Shown: in pieces, positions 18,114-26,060 of the stretch
How the letters are laid out: the number at the start of each line of letters is the position of its first letter
Position numbering within the stretch: the stretch's first letter is position 1
Origin: Bacteroidales bacterium
Lineage (GTDB): Bacteria > Bacteroidota > Bacteroidia > Bacteroidales > UBA932
Length of the DNA: 64,000 nt
Reading direction: 5' to 3'
NCBI GenBank assembly: GCA_017443025.1
Contig: JAFSPG010000018.1
Span: forward strand, 310,001 to 374,000
Made by a program: the position numbers and the translations under genes
Notes under the pieces: generated by a model
Told to the model about the DNA's origin: nothing
The model's database searches: none
The model's input: only the letters and a program-made list of their open reading frames with translations

Positions 18114-18872
18114 ATGGGACAGAAAACTAATCCTATCAGCAACAGAATCGGTATCACCCGTGGTTGGGACTCTAACTGGTGTGGTGGTAACTACGCGGAG
18201 AAAATAGCAGAAGACTATAAGATCCGCAAGTATCTTGAGAACCGTCTTGCCAAGGCAAGCCTTTCCAAGATTGTCATCGAAAGGACGCTTAAGCTCATCA
18301 CCGTGACCATCCAGGCTGCAAGGCCCGGCGTAATCATCGGAAAGGGTGGCGCTGAAGTTGACAAACTGAAAGAGGAACTCAAGAAAGTTACCGGTAAGGA
18401 GGTTCAGATTAATATTTACGAAGTACGTCGTCCCGAAGTTGACGCCTGTATCGTAGCTGACTCCATTGCCCGTCAGATTGAGGGTCGTGTATCATACAGA
18501 AGAGCCATCAAGATGGCTATCGCATCCGCGATTCGCGTAGGTGCAGAAGGTATCAAGGTTCAGATCAGCGGCCGCGTTGGTGGCGCTGAAATGGCCCGCA
18601 GCGAAATGTTCAAGGAAGGACGTACTCCTCTCCACACATTCCGCGCCGATATCGACTATGCGCTTGCAGAGGCCCACACCAAGGTTGGTGTCCTCGGAAT
18701 CAAGGTCTGGATTTGCAACGGTGAAGTTTACGGAAAGAAGGATCTTTCCCCGAACGCAGCTCTTGCATCCGCATCCGCTCCTGCTCAGGGCCAGGGCCGT
18801 CAGGGCCGTGGCGGAGAGCGCGGTGGCCGCGGAGCACGCCGTCCTCGTCGTAACGAAGGCAGAGGCGAGTAA
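18114..18872 (+). CDS. rpsC: 30S ribosomal protein S3
   Basis: uS3, at the mRNA entry channel, 252 residues. Seen: [20 protein letters not shown], the KH domain with [17 protein letters not shown], and the C-terminal domain [18 protein letters not shown]. It carries an extra tail of about 30 residues rich in Gly, Arg and Gln ([19 protein letters not shown]). In most bacteria rplP follows immediately; here a terminator follows and rplP lies 11.9 kb away. Confidence 0.98.
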   Translation: MGQKTNPISNRIGITRGWDSNWCGGNYAEKIAEDYKIRKYLENRLAKASLSKIVIERTLKLITVTIQAARPGVIIGKGGAEVDKLKEELKKVTGKEVQINIYEVRRPEVDACIVADSIARQIEGRVSYRRAIKMAIASAIRVGAEGIKVQISGRVGGAEMARSEMFKEGRTPLHTFRADIDYALAEAHTKVGVLGIKVWICNGEVYGKKDLSPNAALASASAPAQGQGRQGRGGERGGRGARRPRRNEGRGE

Positions 18873-18908
18873 TCTTTTTGCAAACAGAAGATTATTTGCT
18901 ACATTTAC

Positions 18909-18939
18909 GGCCTGTTCCTGCAAAGGGACAGGCCTTTTT
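18909..18939 (+). terminator. Rho-independent terminator after rpsC
   Basis: GGCCTGTTCC / GGGACAGGCC stem (one G-U pair, 6-base loop) followed by TTTTT. It closes the first ribosomal protein operon. Confidence 0.85.
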
Positions 18940-18956
18940 AATTTAATTATTCGATT

Positions 18957-19517
18957 ATGATAAAGATTAGCGCTTTCATCATTATGTCCACGCTGCTGCT
19001 CGCCTCCTGCGGACAGCGCGGAAACAAAGCTGCTGCCGGCACTCCTGCTACCTCTGAGGAACAGGCAGTCGCAGCAGAAGTCGTCACTCCTGCCATTCCC
19101 AAGGTTGGAGATAAGTTCGTTGACTTTACGATTACCCTTTCCGAGGGCAAGGACGTAAAATTCTCCGATTATATCGGCTGTGGAAAAGTCGTTCTCGTTG
19201 ATTTCTGGGCATCCTGGTGCGGTCCCTGCCGCAGGGAAATCCCCAATATCAAGGCCGTTTACGACAAGTATAAGGGAGACAAGTTCAACGTCCTCGGCGT
19301 AGCCGTATGGGACGAGCCCGAAAAGTCTCTCGAGGCTATGAAGGAGCTGGAGATTACCTGGGATGTCATCATCAACGCCCAGAAGATTCCTTCCGACCTT
19401 TACGGTATTGAATATATTCCCCAGATAATGCTGTTCGGGGCCGACGGAACCCTCCTTGCCACAGATCTTCGCGGACCCGCAGTTGAAGAGGCCGTCAAGA
19501 AGGCTCTTGGCCTCTAA
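18957..19517 (+). CDS. TlpA-like thioredoxin-fold lipoprotein
   Basis: Periplasmic, lipid-anchored thiol-disulfide protein of the TlpA/ResA type, 186 residues. Seen: signal peptide with lipobox LLASC (Cys about 18), an Ala/Thr-rich linker, the redox motif DFWASWCGPCRREIPN, and the cis-Pro region IEYIPQIMLFGADG. It probably reduces or shuttles disulfides in the envelope; the partner cannot be told. It begins 17 bases after the rpsC terminator and I see no full -7 box, so it may depend on read-through. uvrC follows after 6 bases. Confidence 0.9.
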   Translation: MIKISAFIIMSTLLLASCGQRGNKAAAGTPATSEEQAVAAEVVTPAIPKVGDKFVDFTITLSEGKDVKFSDYIGCGKVVLVDFWASWCGPCRREIPNIKAVYDKYKGDKFNVLGVAVWDEPEKSLEAMKELEITWDVIINAQKIPSDLYGIEYIPQIMLFGADGTLLATDLRGPAVEEAVKKALGL

Positions 19518-19523
19518 GAACAG

Positions 19524-21353
19524 GTGACAGTCCGGGAAAAAATATCACTTTTCCCTCATTCCCCCGGTGTCTATCGTTACTATGACGCCGAGGGGAAAAT
19601 TATCTATGTAGGCAAGGCTAAGGATTTGCACAAAAGGGTGGCCCAGTACTTTGTCCCGCCCGAAAGGCTGAATACCAAGACCAGACTTCTGGTGTCGAAG
19701 ATTGCCGATGCCCAGTACTCCGTAGTGGACTCGGAAGCCGACGCCCTGCTTCTGGAGAATAATCTCATCAAGCAGTACAAGCCGAAGTATAATATCCTCC
19801 TTAAGGATTCCAAGACTTATCCCTGGATATGCATTACGGCCGGCGAGTTCCCCCGAGTATTCCTTACAAGGAACATACGTCGCGACGGCTCCAGATATTT
19901 CGGGCCGTACAGCAGCGTGATGCACGCCCGCACCTTGCTTGAGATGTTTGCCGACCTGTATCCTTTACGCACCTGCAAGCATAGCATCACGGCCGAAACC
20001 ATCCTGCGCCGAAAAATCAGGCCCTGTCTCGAATTCCATATAGGAAGATGCAAGGGTTGTTGTGTAGGTGCAGTCTCGGTAGAAGAATACAATGGATATA
20101 TCAGCGATATAACGAGCCTTCTCAAAGGCGGCGGCCGCGAGCTTATCCGTCATTATAAATCAAAGATGGAAGAGGCTGCCGCGGCCCTGGAATTCGAACA
20201 GGCGGAGCAATATAAGATCAAGATAGACAGGCTTTCCGACCATTATTCCAAGTCCGTGGTGACGGGTATGACGGTAGGGGATGTCGATGTATTTTCGCTG
20301 GTCATAGACGGCCCGGAGGCCTTCGGCAACTTCCTTCGTGTGAAGGGTGGGGCTATCATTCAGTCCCTGAACCTCGGCTTCAAGCTGAACATAGAAGAAG
20401 AGAAGGAGGCCGTTCTGAGTGAATTCATAGCTGAGATACAGGCCAAGACAGGAGAAATAGCCTCGGAGGTGATAGTTCCTTTCCTGCCTGATGTCACTTT
20501 GGACGGTATTTCGTTCAAGATTCCGGTCAAGGGAGACAAACTGTCCCTTCTTCAGCTAAGCGACCGCAATGCCCGCGAAGCCAGGGCCAATTCCCTGAAG
20601 CAGCGAGAGCACACCAATCCTGATGAATATTACAGAAAGGTACTCTCTTCGTTGCAGCAGGCTCTTGGAATGAAAGAACTCCCCGTTCATATGGAATGCT
20701 TCGATAATTCCAATATTCAGGGGACAAATCCCGTCGCTTCCTGCGTCGTATTCCGTGACGGCCGTCCGGCAAAATCGGATTACAGGAAATTCAAGATAAA
20801 GACGGTGGTAGGGGCGAATGATTATGCGTCGATGAAGGAGGTCGTAAACCGCCGCTATTCCCGGATGCTGGAGGAAGCACCTGATGACATGCCTCAGCTG
20901 GTGGTCATTGACGGCGGAAAAGGTCAGCTCGATTTTGCATATCAGGCCCTGCAGGAGCTCGGTCTGACCGAAAGGCTGACGGTTATAGGCCTGGCAAAGC
21001 GCCTCGAGGAGGTCATAAGGGTTGGCGACCCCTACCCGCTCTTCATCGACCGTAATTCTCCGGCTCTAAAAGTTCTCCAGCAAATACGTGACGAAGCCCA
21101 CCGCTTCGGCATAACCTTCCACAGGAACCTTCGCAGCAAGGCCCAGATCGAGTCGGCCTTGCGGGCCATCAAGGGAGTAGGAGAGACGACCGAGCGCCGC
21201 CTTCTCATGCATTATGGTTCAGTCGCACGTATTGCCGCAGTTCCGGAGCAGGAACTGGCTTCATTCCTTGGCAACGCACCCCTTGCCGCCAACATTCATA
21301 GTTCCTTACATAGTATAACTAATGTCATTTCGAGCGAAGTCGAGAAATCTTAA
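19524..21353 (+). CDS. uvrC: excinuclease ABC subunit C UvrC
   Basis: Makes both incisions in nucleotide excision repair, 609 residues. It starts at GTG, which gives the right N-terminus. Domains in order: GIY-YIG nuclease (GVYRYY then IIYVGKAKDL), a Cys-rich segment (CLEFHIGRCKGCCVG), UVR domain (about residues 205-240), RNase H-like nuclease (ECFDNSNIQG, VVIDGGKGQLDFA, FRDEAHRFGITFHR shape) and C-terminal helix-hairpin-helix (IKGVGETTERRLL). The last ten residues (NVISSEVEKS) come from a dispersed repeat that overlaps the 3' end. Confidence 0.96.
   Translation: MTVREKISLFPHSPGVYRYYDAEGKIIYVGKAKDLHKRVAQYFVPPERLNTKTRLLVSKIADAQYSVVDSEADALLLENNLIKQYKPKYNILLKDSKTYPWICITAGEFPRVFLTRNIRRDGSRYFGPYSSVMHARTLLEMFADLYPLRTCKHSITAETILRRKIRPCLEFHIGRCKGCCVGAVSVEEYNGYISDITSLLKGGGRELIRHYKSKMEEAAAALEFEQAEQYKIKIDRLSDHYSKSVVTGMTVGDVDVFSLVIDGPEAFGNFLRVKGGAIIQSLNLGFKLNIEEEKEAVLSEFIAEIQAKTGEIASEVIVPFLPDVTLDGISFKIPVKGDKLSLLQLSDRNAREARANSLKQREHTNPDEYYRKVLSSLQQALGMKELPVHMECFDNSNIQGTNPVASCVVFRDGRPAKSDYRKFKIKTVVGANDYASMKEVVNRRYSRMLEEAPDDMPQLVVIDGGKGQLDFAYQALQELGLTERLTVIGLAKRLEEVIRVGDPYPLFIDRNSPALKVLQQIRDEAHRFGITFHRNLRSKAQIESALRAIKGVGETTERRLLMHYGSVARIAAVPEQELASFLGNAPLAANIHSSLHSITNVISSEVEKS
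21322..21353 (+). repeat. dispersed intergenic-type repeat overlapping the end of uvrC
   Basis: The 32 bases containing ATGTCATTTCGAGCGAAGTC and its continuation to TAA read VISSEVEKS in the uvrC frame and MSFRAKSRNL in the other frame. Such peptides recur as artefact tails in Bacteroidota annotations because this DNA is a common dispersed repeat (recalled, not searched). Here it supplies the uvrC stop codon. It has partial dyad symmetry (ATTTC / GAAAT). Confidence 0.6.
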
Positions 21354-21357
21354 TATC

Positions 21358-22119
21358 ATGAAAGAAGAAAGATTCAACAAGATTTTCAGCACGGTGCTGA
21401 TGGTGCTGATGGTAGTGGTGATAATCCTTATCACCCTCATAAAGGCCGGACGTGAAGACGCGAAGCTGCCGCTGCTGCTGGTGGCATCGTTCGGAACGCT
21501 GACCGGCTTTGCCTCGGCTCTTTTGTCGGCAAATGGTTATATCTGGACTTTCTTCTTCGGAATCCTGGACGTTATAGCCTGTTCCATAGTGACGTCAGAC
21601 AACGGAGCCTGGGGTGATTTCGGACTCCACGTATTCTATTTGCTCCCGATGCAGTTCATAGGTATCTGGCAGTGGAAGAAAAGAGGTGCCGAGGGTGCCA
21701 AGAAAGAAGTGCGGGCGCGCAGGCTCACCGGGAAACAACGCGTCTTTATCTCGGCGGCATCCCTCGCCTGCCTTGCAGCGTCTTACTTTATCCTGCTCAA
21801 GATTCAGGCGGCAACCATTGAGCCCGGGATGGAAGTGAACAAGGCAAAAGTCTTCTTCGATGCGGCCGTCCTGACCTTCAACATAGTCGGTCAGATACTG
21901 ATGTCGCTCGCATATATGGAGCAGTGGGTGCTTTGGAATATAGTAAATTTGTCGAATATCGGCCTTTGGGGAATAATAATGCTTACCGAGCCACAGGGCG
22001 ACTACACCATAGTAATGTTCGTAAAATACTGCTTCTATCTGGTCAATTCCATCAACGGATTGCGCATCTGGCTGCGTCTGAGTACGCCTCCCGAATATTT
22101 GCATCACGGGTGTTGCTAA
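21358..22119 (+). CDS. pnuC: nicotinamide riboside/nicotinamide mononucleotide-type transporter PnuC
   Basis: Membrane transporter that imports nicotinamide riboside for NAD synthesis. The 253-residue protein starts MKEERFNKIF; the longer frame from 21322 would begin within the dispersed repeat and is rejected. About seven hydrophobic segments are visible, with the family features LSANGYIWTFFFGILDV, MQFIGIWQWKKR and VLWNIVNLSNIGLWGI. It starts 4 bases after uvrC. Substrate among related vitamins (for example thiamine in PnuT) cannot be fixed from sequence alone. Confidence 0.88.
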   Translation: MKEERFNKIFSTVLMVLMVVVIILITLIKAGREDAKLPLLLVASFGTLTGFASALLSANGYIWTFFFGILDVIACSIVTSDNGAWGDFGLHVFYLLPMQFIGIWQWKKRGAEGAKKEVRARRLTGKQRVFISAASLACLAASYFILLKIQAATIEPGMEVNKAKVFFDAAVLTFNIVGQILMSLAYMEQWVLWNIVNLSNIGLWGIIMLTEPQGDYTIVMFVKYCFYLVNSINGLRIWLRLSTPPEYLHHGCC

Positions 22120-22129
22120 ATCGCGATAA

Positions 22130-22170
22130 TAAAAATCGTAAATTTAAATTTAAAGAATCGTAAAAATCGT
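22130..22170. repeat. AT-rich direct repeats upstream of lipoprotein promoter
   Basis: TAAAAATCGT occurs at 22130-22139 and again at 22161-22170, flanking the palindrome AAATTTAAATTT. They lie just upstream of the -7 box at 22192 and could be a protein-binding region; this is inference. Confidence 0.4.
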
Positions 22171-22191
22171 TTCGAGCATATTGAATCCGTT

Positions 22192-22199
22192 TAGATTTG
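22192..22199 (+). promoter_or_regulatory. -7 box for the 22239 lipoprotein gene
   Basis: TAGATTTG matches TAnnTTTG; transcription should start near 22205, inside or just before the adjoining hairpin. Confidence 0.55.
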
Positions 22200-22235
22200 T
22201 TGCGGGCCCGAGGCATAAGCGCCGGGGGTCCGCAA
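22200..22235 (+). promoter_or_regulatory. GC-rich leader hairpin before the 22239 start codon
   Basis: TTGCGGGCCC pairs with GGGTCCGCAA (10 bp with one G-U), with a smaller GGC/GCC stem inside the loop. It ends 3 bases before the ATG, so if transcribed it would cover the ribosome landing site. Confidence 0.55.
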
Positions 22236-22238
22236 TTT

Positions 22239-23717
22239 ATGAGAAACACGATTCTATTTTTACCCTGGCTTCTGGCCGCAGCGGCCGGATGCTCGAAAAT
22301 CATCTCTCCTCAGGAGTCGCCTGGGGATGTATCGCTCTCTCCGGTCAAGGTTAATCGGCGGGTGTTCCAAACTACCACAGCCCTTAAAGATGAAGTTAGC
22401 CTCATAGGTCGGCAGATGGAGGCGGCCGAAGACGAACATCAGCTGATAAGGAGCAAGCGTGCCAATGACTGGCCCCTGTTCGCCAATTTCAATGAGGCTG
22501 AAGCCGAGGATGATCCTATTCTGAAAGTGGATTGCAACCTTGATGCTCCTTCAGGCAAGGCAGGGGATTATCCCGCTTCCCTGTCTTATTACGAACGAGC
22601 CGGCTATGACACTCTTGTTCCCAACAAGGCATTTGCCGCCTTGCTGAACAAGAGGGGCGAATTTCAGGTAGGGGATACGATATACAAGATATCGCCTACC
22701 GGCACGTACGTCTTCCATAAGTCCGAATATGATAATTTTCTCGAAAACTACGGGGACTTTGAAAAAAGCGTGGGGTTAAGGCCGGTGGAAGATAATACCA
22801 GATTGGAGGTATGTAAAGGAATCTTCAACTATCCCACCTTTGCCCAAAACTCCTGGAAGCCACAGGAAGAAACGTCTTATCCTATGACGCCCGGCTACCC
22901 TGTAGAGAGTGATGAAGGGGGCCCTTATCATATCGCCGGTTATGACTGGGGCCAGAGCAAGGTATATTCGATGACGGCGGGCACCTGGCTTGGAAAACTT
23001 CTGGAGGGCCTGTTCGGCTGCAACACGCGCCATCATGCGTATTTCAACGACAAGAGCCGCCTGCGCGCCGGGCTGTATGATTACGACTATATCGTTTACC
23101 GGGAATGCGGAGCCACGGCTACGTTCCAAAGGAAGATGTCCATCTATTGGCTCCAGTTCCCGGCGGATGAATTATTCCTCGGATGGAAGAATATAATTCT
23201 TAAGACCAGCTACAAGACTCCCATCCCGAATGAACTGAAGAATAATACGCGCCTTCTGGCCAAGGATGTCAACGGAGAACTGCCTTTTGTTGGTTCAACT
23301 GGAACTGCGGCTTATATTCTCGGTATTGAAATTCCTGCAGCTCAAATAAAAAAGCTTGTCGGCTATACTGCGAATCAGCTGTATAATTTCCTTAAGGGGA
23401 AACTCGGAAGTACGGTAAACCTGTCGGCACAGGCGTGTTATAACCTCTTTACGGATAAGGAGGTTTATACTATTATCCCCGGGTGGTTCAAGCTCAAACG
23501 CAATCACGACAGATTCGTTAAGATTTTCGACAAGAGCTGGGCTTTTTCCATGCCCAATATCAACCTGCTGAACCTCCCTTCCTGGGAGTCTTATGCGATG
23601 AGGACACTCAAGTCACTGTTTGGCTCAAAGCCGTCCTCGTCTTTGGTTCACGCGGAAGTCGGCGCCGCGGGGTACGCCGACGGAGTATGTCGCGGAATGC
23701 GCTTCGAAAAGAAATAA
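22239..23717 (+). CDS. large lipoprotein of unknown function
   Basis: I do not recognise this family. The 492-residue product starts MRNTILFLPWLLAAAAGCSK, a lipoprotein signal with lipobox AAAGC. The mature part has no further membrane segment; visible blocks include GDTIYKISPTGTYVFHKSEY, an aromatic-rich middle (SIYWLQFPADELFLGWKN) and five to six cysteines. The start at 22239 is chosen because the upstream frame lacks ATG and crosses the promoter. It is followed after 4 bases by a small outer-membrane barrel-like gene, so the two probably form one envelope unit. Confidence 0.8.
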   Translation: MRNTILFLPWLLAAAAGCSKIISPQESPGDVSLSPVKVNRRVFQTTTALKDEVSLIGRQMEAAEDEHQLIRSKRANDWPLFANFNEAEAEDDPILKVDCNLDAPSGKAGDYPASLSYYERAGYDTLVPNKAFAALLNKRGEFQVGDTIYKISPTGTYVFHKSEYDNFLENYGDFEKSVGLRPVEDNTRLEVCKGIFNYPTFAQNSWKPQEETSYPMTPGYPVESDEGGPYHIAGYDWGQSKVYSMTAGTWLGKLLEGLFGCNTRHHAYFNDKSRLRAGLYDYDYIVYRECGATATFQRKMSIYWLQFPADELFLGWKNIILKTSYKTPIPNELKNNTRLLAKDVNGELPFVGSTGTAAYILGIEIPAAQIKKLVGYTANQLYNFLKGKLGSTVNLSAQACYNLFTDKEVYTIIPGWFKLKRNHDRFVKIFDKSWAFSMPNINLLNLPSWESYAMRTLKSLFGSKPSSSLVHAEVGAAGYADGVCRGMRFEKK

Positions 23718-23721
23718 TGCC

Positions 23722-24222
23722 ATGAAAATCTTGAAATATATAATTACGCTGATGTTGATGGTTAATGTTATTCAACACTCAGCGGCAGGCAATAAATGTG
23801 TCTATCTCGAACTGCTCGGGCCATCGACCTTCGCGGGTACATGGTTTGATGCCAGAATCCCGGGCGCCGGCGGCCTGGGCTTCGGCCTGGGCCTGGCTGC
23901 CGTCCCCAGCCAGACCGACGATGTCGGTCGCTGGACGGCCGGCACCTGGACGGCCGGCCTCCCGCTGGCCCTGAATTACCTTGCCGGGGCAGGGAAGCAC
24001 CATCTTGAGATAGGCGCAGGAATGCATAACGCCCTTATGAAAAAACAAGGCAAAGGCCTTATGTGGGGATATTATTTTTTCGCAAATGTCGGATATCGCT
24101 ATCAAGGTGACGGCGGCTTTGTATTCAGGGCTGGGCTGAGCCCTTCCTGCAGGGGTTCTGACAAGCACGGTATCTTCAAGCGCAAGTTCTTCCCGTATCT
24201 GTCTTTCGGATGGGCCTTCTGA
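23722..24222 (+). CDS. small outer-membrane beta-barrel-like protein, unknown function
   Basis: 166 residues, starting MKILKYIITLMLMVNVIQHS with a cleavable signal peptide. The mature part alternates aromatic and small residues (GGLGFGLGLAAVP, LALNYLAGAGKHHLEIGAG, MWGYYFFANVGYRYQG, GGFVFRAGLSPS) and ends PYLSFGWAF with a terminal Phe, as in outer-membrane barrels. A 15-bp period in the DNA gives the repeated WTAGT-WTAGL. It begins 4 bases after the unknown lipoprotein gene; the longer frame from 23620 is a shadow over that gene. Confidence 0.75.
   Translation: MKILKYIITLMLMVNVIQHSAAGNKCVYLELLGPSTFAGTWFDARIPGAGGLGFGLGLAAVPSQTDDVGRWTAGTWTAGLPLALNYLAGAGKHHLEIGAGMHNALMKKQGKGLMWGYYFFANVGYRYQGDGGFVFRAGLSPSCRGSDKHGIFKRKFFPYLSFGWAF
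23931..23958 (+). repeat. two copies of CTGGACGGCCGGC
   Basis: A 13-base sequence at 23931-23943 and 23946-23958, two bases apart, encoding WTAG twice. Looks like a recent local duplication in frame. Confidence 0.7.
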
Positions 24223-24266
24223 AGCAAAAAATCACCGTCCTGTTTTCATTTCTCAGAAATTTTTAC

Positions 24267-24274
24267 TTACTTTG
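24267..24274 (+). promoter_or_regulatory. near-consensus -7 box for acpP
   Basis: TTACTTTG, one base off TAnnTTTG, with TTTC about 19 bases upstream. The acpP ATG is 75 bases downstream, giving a long AT-rich leader. Confidence 0.45.
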
Positions 24275-24348
24275 CCGAATAATACGGAAATTTCCGAATT
24301 AAGCAGACAAATATTGTATAATTAACATAAACTAAATCATTTTTCATT

Positions 24349-24597
24349 ATGGCAAAGGAAGATGTTGTAAAACAGGTAAAAGCCATCATCGTAGACAAAC
24401 TTGGCGTTGAAGAATCCGAGGTTACCGAAAGCGCAAGCTTCACCAATGACCTTGGTGCCGATTCTCTCGATACCGTTGAGCTTCTTATGGAGTTTGAGCG
24501 CGTATTCAAGATCAAGATTCCCGATGAGGACGCTTCCGGAATCAGCACAGTCGCTGATGCCATCAACTATGTTGAGGCAAAAGTTGCTGAGCAATAA
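24349..24597 (+). CDS. acpP: acyl carrier protein
   Basis: Carries fatty acyl intermediates on a phosphopantetheine arm. 82 acidic residues with the attachment motif [11 protein letters not shown] (Ser39). In many Bacteroidota acpP is followed by fabF and rnc; here it stands alone between its own promoter and a terminator. Confidence 0.98.
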   Translation: MAKEDVVKQVKAIIVDKLGVEESEVTESASFTNDLGADSLDTVELLMEFERVFKIKIPDEDASGISTVADAINYVEAKVAEQ

Positions 24598-24618
24598 TAT
24601 TTCCCAAAGGCAATACAC

Positions 24619-24651
24619 AAAGGACGACCGAATGGCCGTCCTTTATTTTTT
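24619..24651 (+). terminator. Rho-independent terminator after acpP
   Basis: AAAGGACG...CC / GG...CGTCCTTT stem with a 4-base loop and one mismatch, followed by ATTTTTT. Confidence 0.85.
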
Positions 24652-24702
24652 CCCTTAAAACAGGAAATATTTTTATTCTTCCGCGGAGAGGGCATTTTTT
24701 AT

Positions 24703-24710
24703 TATCTTTG
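24703..24710 (+). promoter_or_regulatory. -7 box directly before the DUF4294 gene
   Basis: TATCTTTG ends only 7 bases before the ATG at 24718, so the transcript would have almost no leader. Confidence 0.6.
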
Positions 24711-24717
24711 CACAGTC

Positions 24718-25365
24718 ATGAGAAGCCTCCTTAAATATCTGTTTATCGCGCTTTCACTTTCGCTCTCTTTTGCGGCGGAGGGGCAGGACAAGTTCCTTCC
24801 CTATACCGTCACCGAGAAGGGTGATACGATATACCAGGATCAGATCAGGCCGTCTTATGTTTATACCGGCAAGAAAAAGGGCCGCAAGTGGCGCAAGTAC
24901 TATAAACTTGTCCACAATTTCGGAAAGGCGTATCCATTTGCCCTGCTTGCAAGGGATCTCGTACGGGAGACCGACAGCACCTTTGACGCCCGCAACATGG
25001 GCCAGTGGAAAAAGGACAGATATGTCAAGAAACTCGAAAAGGATCTGTTCATAGCTTACGAGAAGCCGCTTCGAAATCTGACCGTCAGCCAGGGCCAGCT
25101 CATGCTGCGCCTGGTTGACCGCGAGACCGGAATGTCATCATACGACCTTATCAAGCTCTATAAGAACAAGACTGCAGCCGGATTCTGGCAGGGCGTCGGC
25201 AAGCTGTTCGGCGCCGACCTCAAGTCGCGCTATGACCCCGAGGGCATAGACAAACAGACTGAGGAGCTGGTTCAGATATGGGAGAAGGGAGATTACGAGG
25301 CTTTCTATTTCTCTATCTTCGGGAAGCTCCCGACCATTCCGGATTTACGGTCGAAGAGGAAGTAG
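24718..25365 (+). CDS. DUF4294 family secreted protein
   Basis: Bacteroidota-specific family of unknown function, 215 residues. Seen: signal peptide (LLKYLFIALSLSLSFAAEGQ), then PYTVTEKGDTIYQDQIRPSY and a basic, Lys/Tyr-rich middle (KKKGRKWRKYYKLVHNFGKA), with SQGQLMLRLVDRETG typical of the family. The mature protein is probably periplasmic. The start is fixed by the promoter just upstream. Its last 61 bases overlap the end of the convergent lpxH gene. Confidence 0.88.
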   Translation: MRSLLKYLFIALSLSLSFAAEGQDKFLPYTVTEKGDTIYQDQIRPSYVYTGKKKGRKWRKYYKLVHNFGKAYPFALLARDLVRETDSTFDARNMGQWKKDRYVKKLEKDLFIAYEKPLRNLTVSQGQLMLRLVDRETGMSSYDLIKLYKNKTAAGFWQGVGKLFGADLKSRYDPEGIDKQTEELVQIWEKGDYEAFYFSIFGKLPTIPDLRSKRK

Positions 25366-26060
25366 GGCGATTCGTCTATCCAGTCATTTAGAATCATCAG
25401 CCTCGCGCCGGAGGGGAGCGTCTCGTCGGCGTGACAGTGGTAATGGCCGAAGATGAAATAGTCTATCTGTGCCTGCCGGGAGAAATCCTGCGCCCATCCA
25501 TAAAGAGGCTCATCCTTACCCCTGAATTCATAGCGGTAATTCTTGGCAAGCCGGCTTCGGCGTGACCAGTTGTGCCCTATGGCAAATGTTATCCTGGGAT
25601 GGACAAGACCCATCAGCACCTGGAAGAAGCGGCCGTGAAAGACGGCTCTCAAGAATTTATATCCGAGCATCCCGCGGCCAAGGCCGTCGCCGTGAGCTAG
25701 GCAGAAAGTGCGCTCGCCGATGGTAGTAACCATATAGCGGTCGCGGACCACAATCATTCCGAGACTTTCAAAATAGTGATAACACCAGATGTCGTGATTA
25801 CCAGGGAAAAAGTATACTTTGACGCCGGCATTAATCAGGTCGGAGATGGCGGAGAAAACTTCCACATAACCCTTCGGGACGACATCCCGGTATTCGTACC
25901 AGAAATCCCAGATATCACCGAGGAGATACAGGGCTTCCGTCTCTTCGGCAGGGATATCCTTGAGGAATTTCACGAAGCGGGACTCGCGCGCCTGGGCATC
26001 CTTGACATTCAGGCCAAGGTGCACGTCGGAGGCAAAATATGACAGGGTTCTCTTCTCCAT
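25305..26060 (-). CDS. lpxH: UDP-2,3-diacylglucosamine diphosphatase, LpxH-like
   Basis: Calcineurin-type metallophosphoesterase of about 251 residues, for the fourth step of lipid A synthesis. Metal-binding motifs in order: FASDVHLG (DxH), LLGDIWDFWYE (GDxxD), FPGNHDIWCY (GNHD), LAHGDGLG and FGHYHCHAD (GHxH). The frame is open to 26435, but that part is a shadow of uppP; the ATG at 26060 shares a base with the uppP stop (TGATG), implying coupling. A close relative with another pyrophosphatase substrate is possible. Confidence 0.87.
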   Translation of the reverse strand: MEKRTLSYFASDVHLGLNVKDAQARESRFVKFLKDIPAEETEALYLLGDIWDFWYEYRDVVPKGYVEVFSAISDLINAGVKVYFFPGNHDIWCYHYFESLGMIVVRDRYMVTTIGERTFCLAHGDGLGRGMLGYKFLRAVFHGRFFQVLMGLVHPRITFAIGHNWSRRSRLAKNYRYEFRGKDEPLYGWAQDFSRQAQIDYFIFGHYHCHADETLPSGARLMILNDWIDESPYFLFDRKSGMVGSFPKIEK

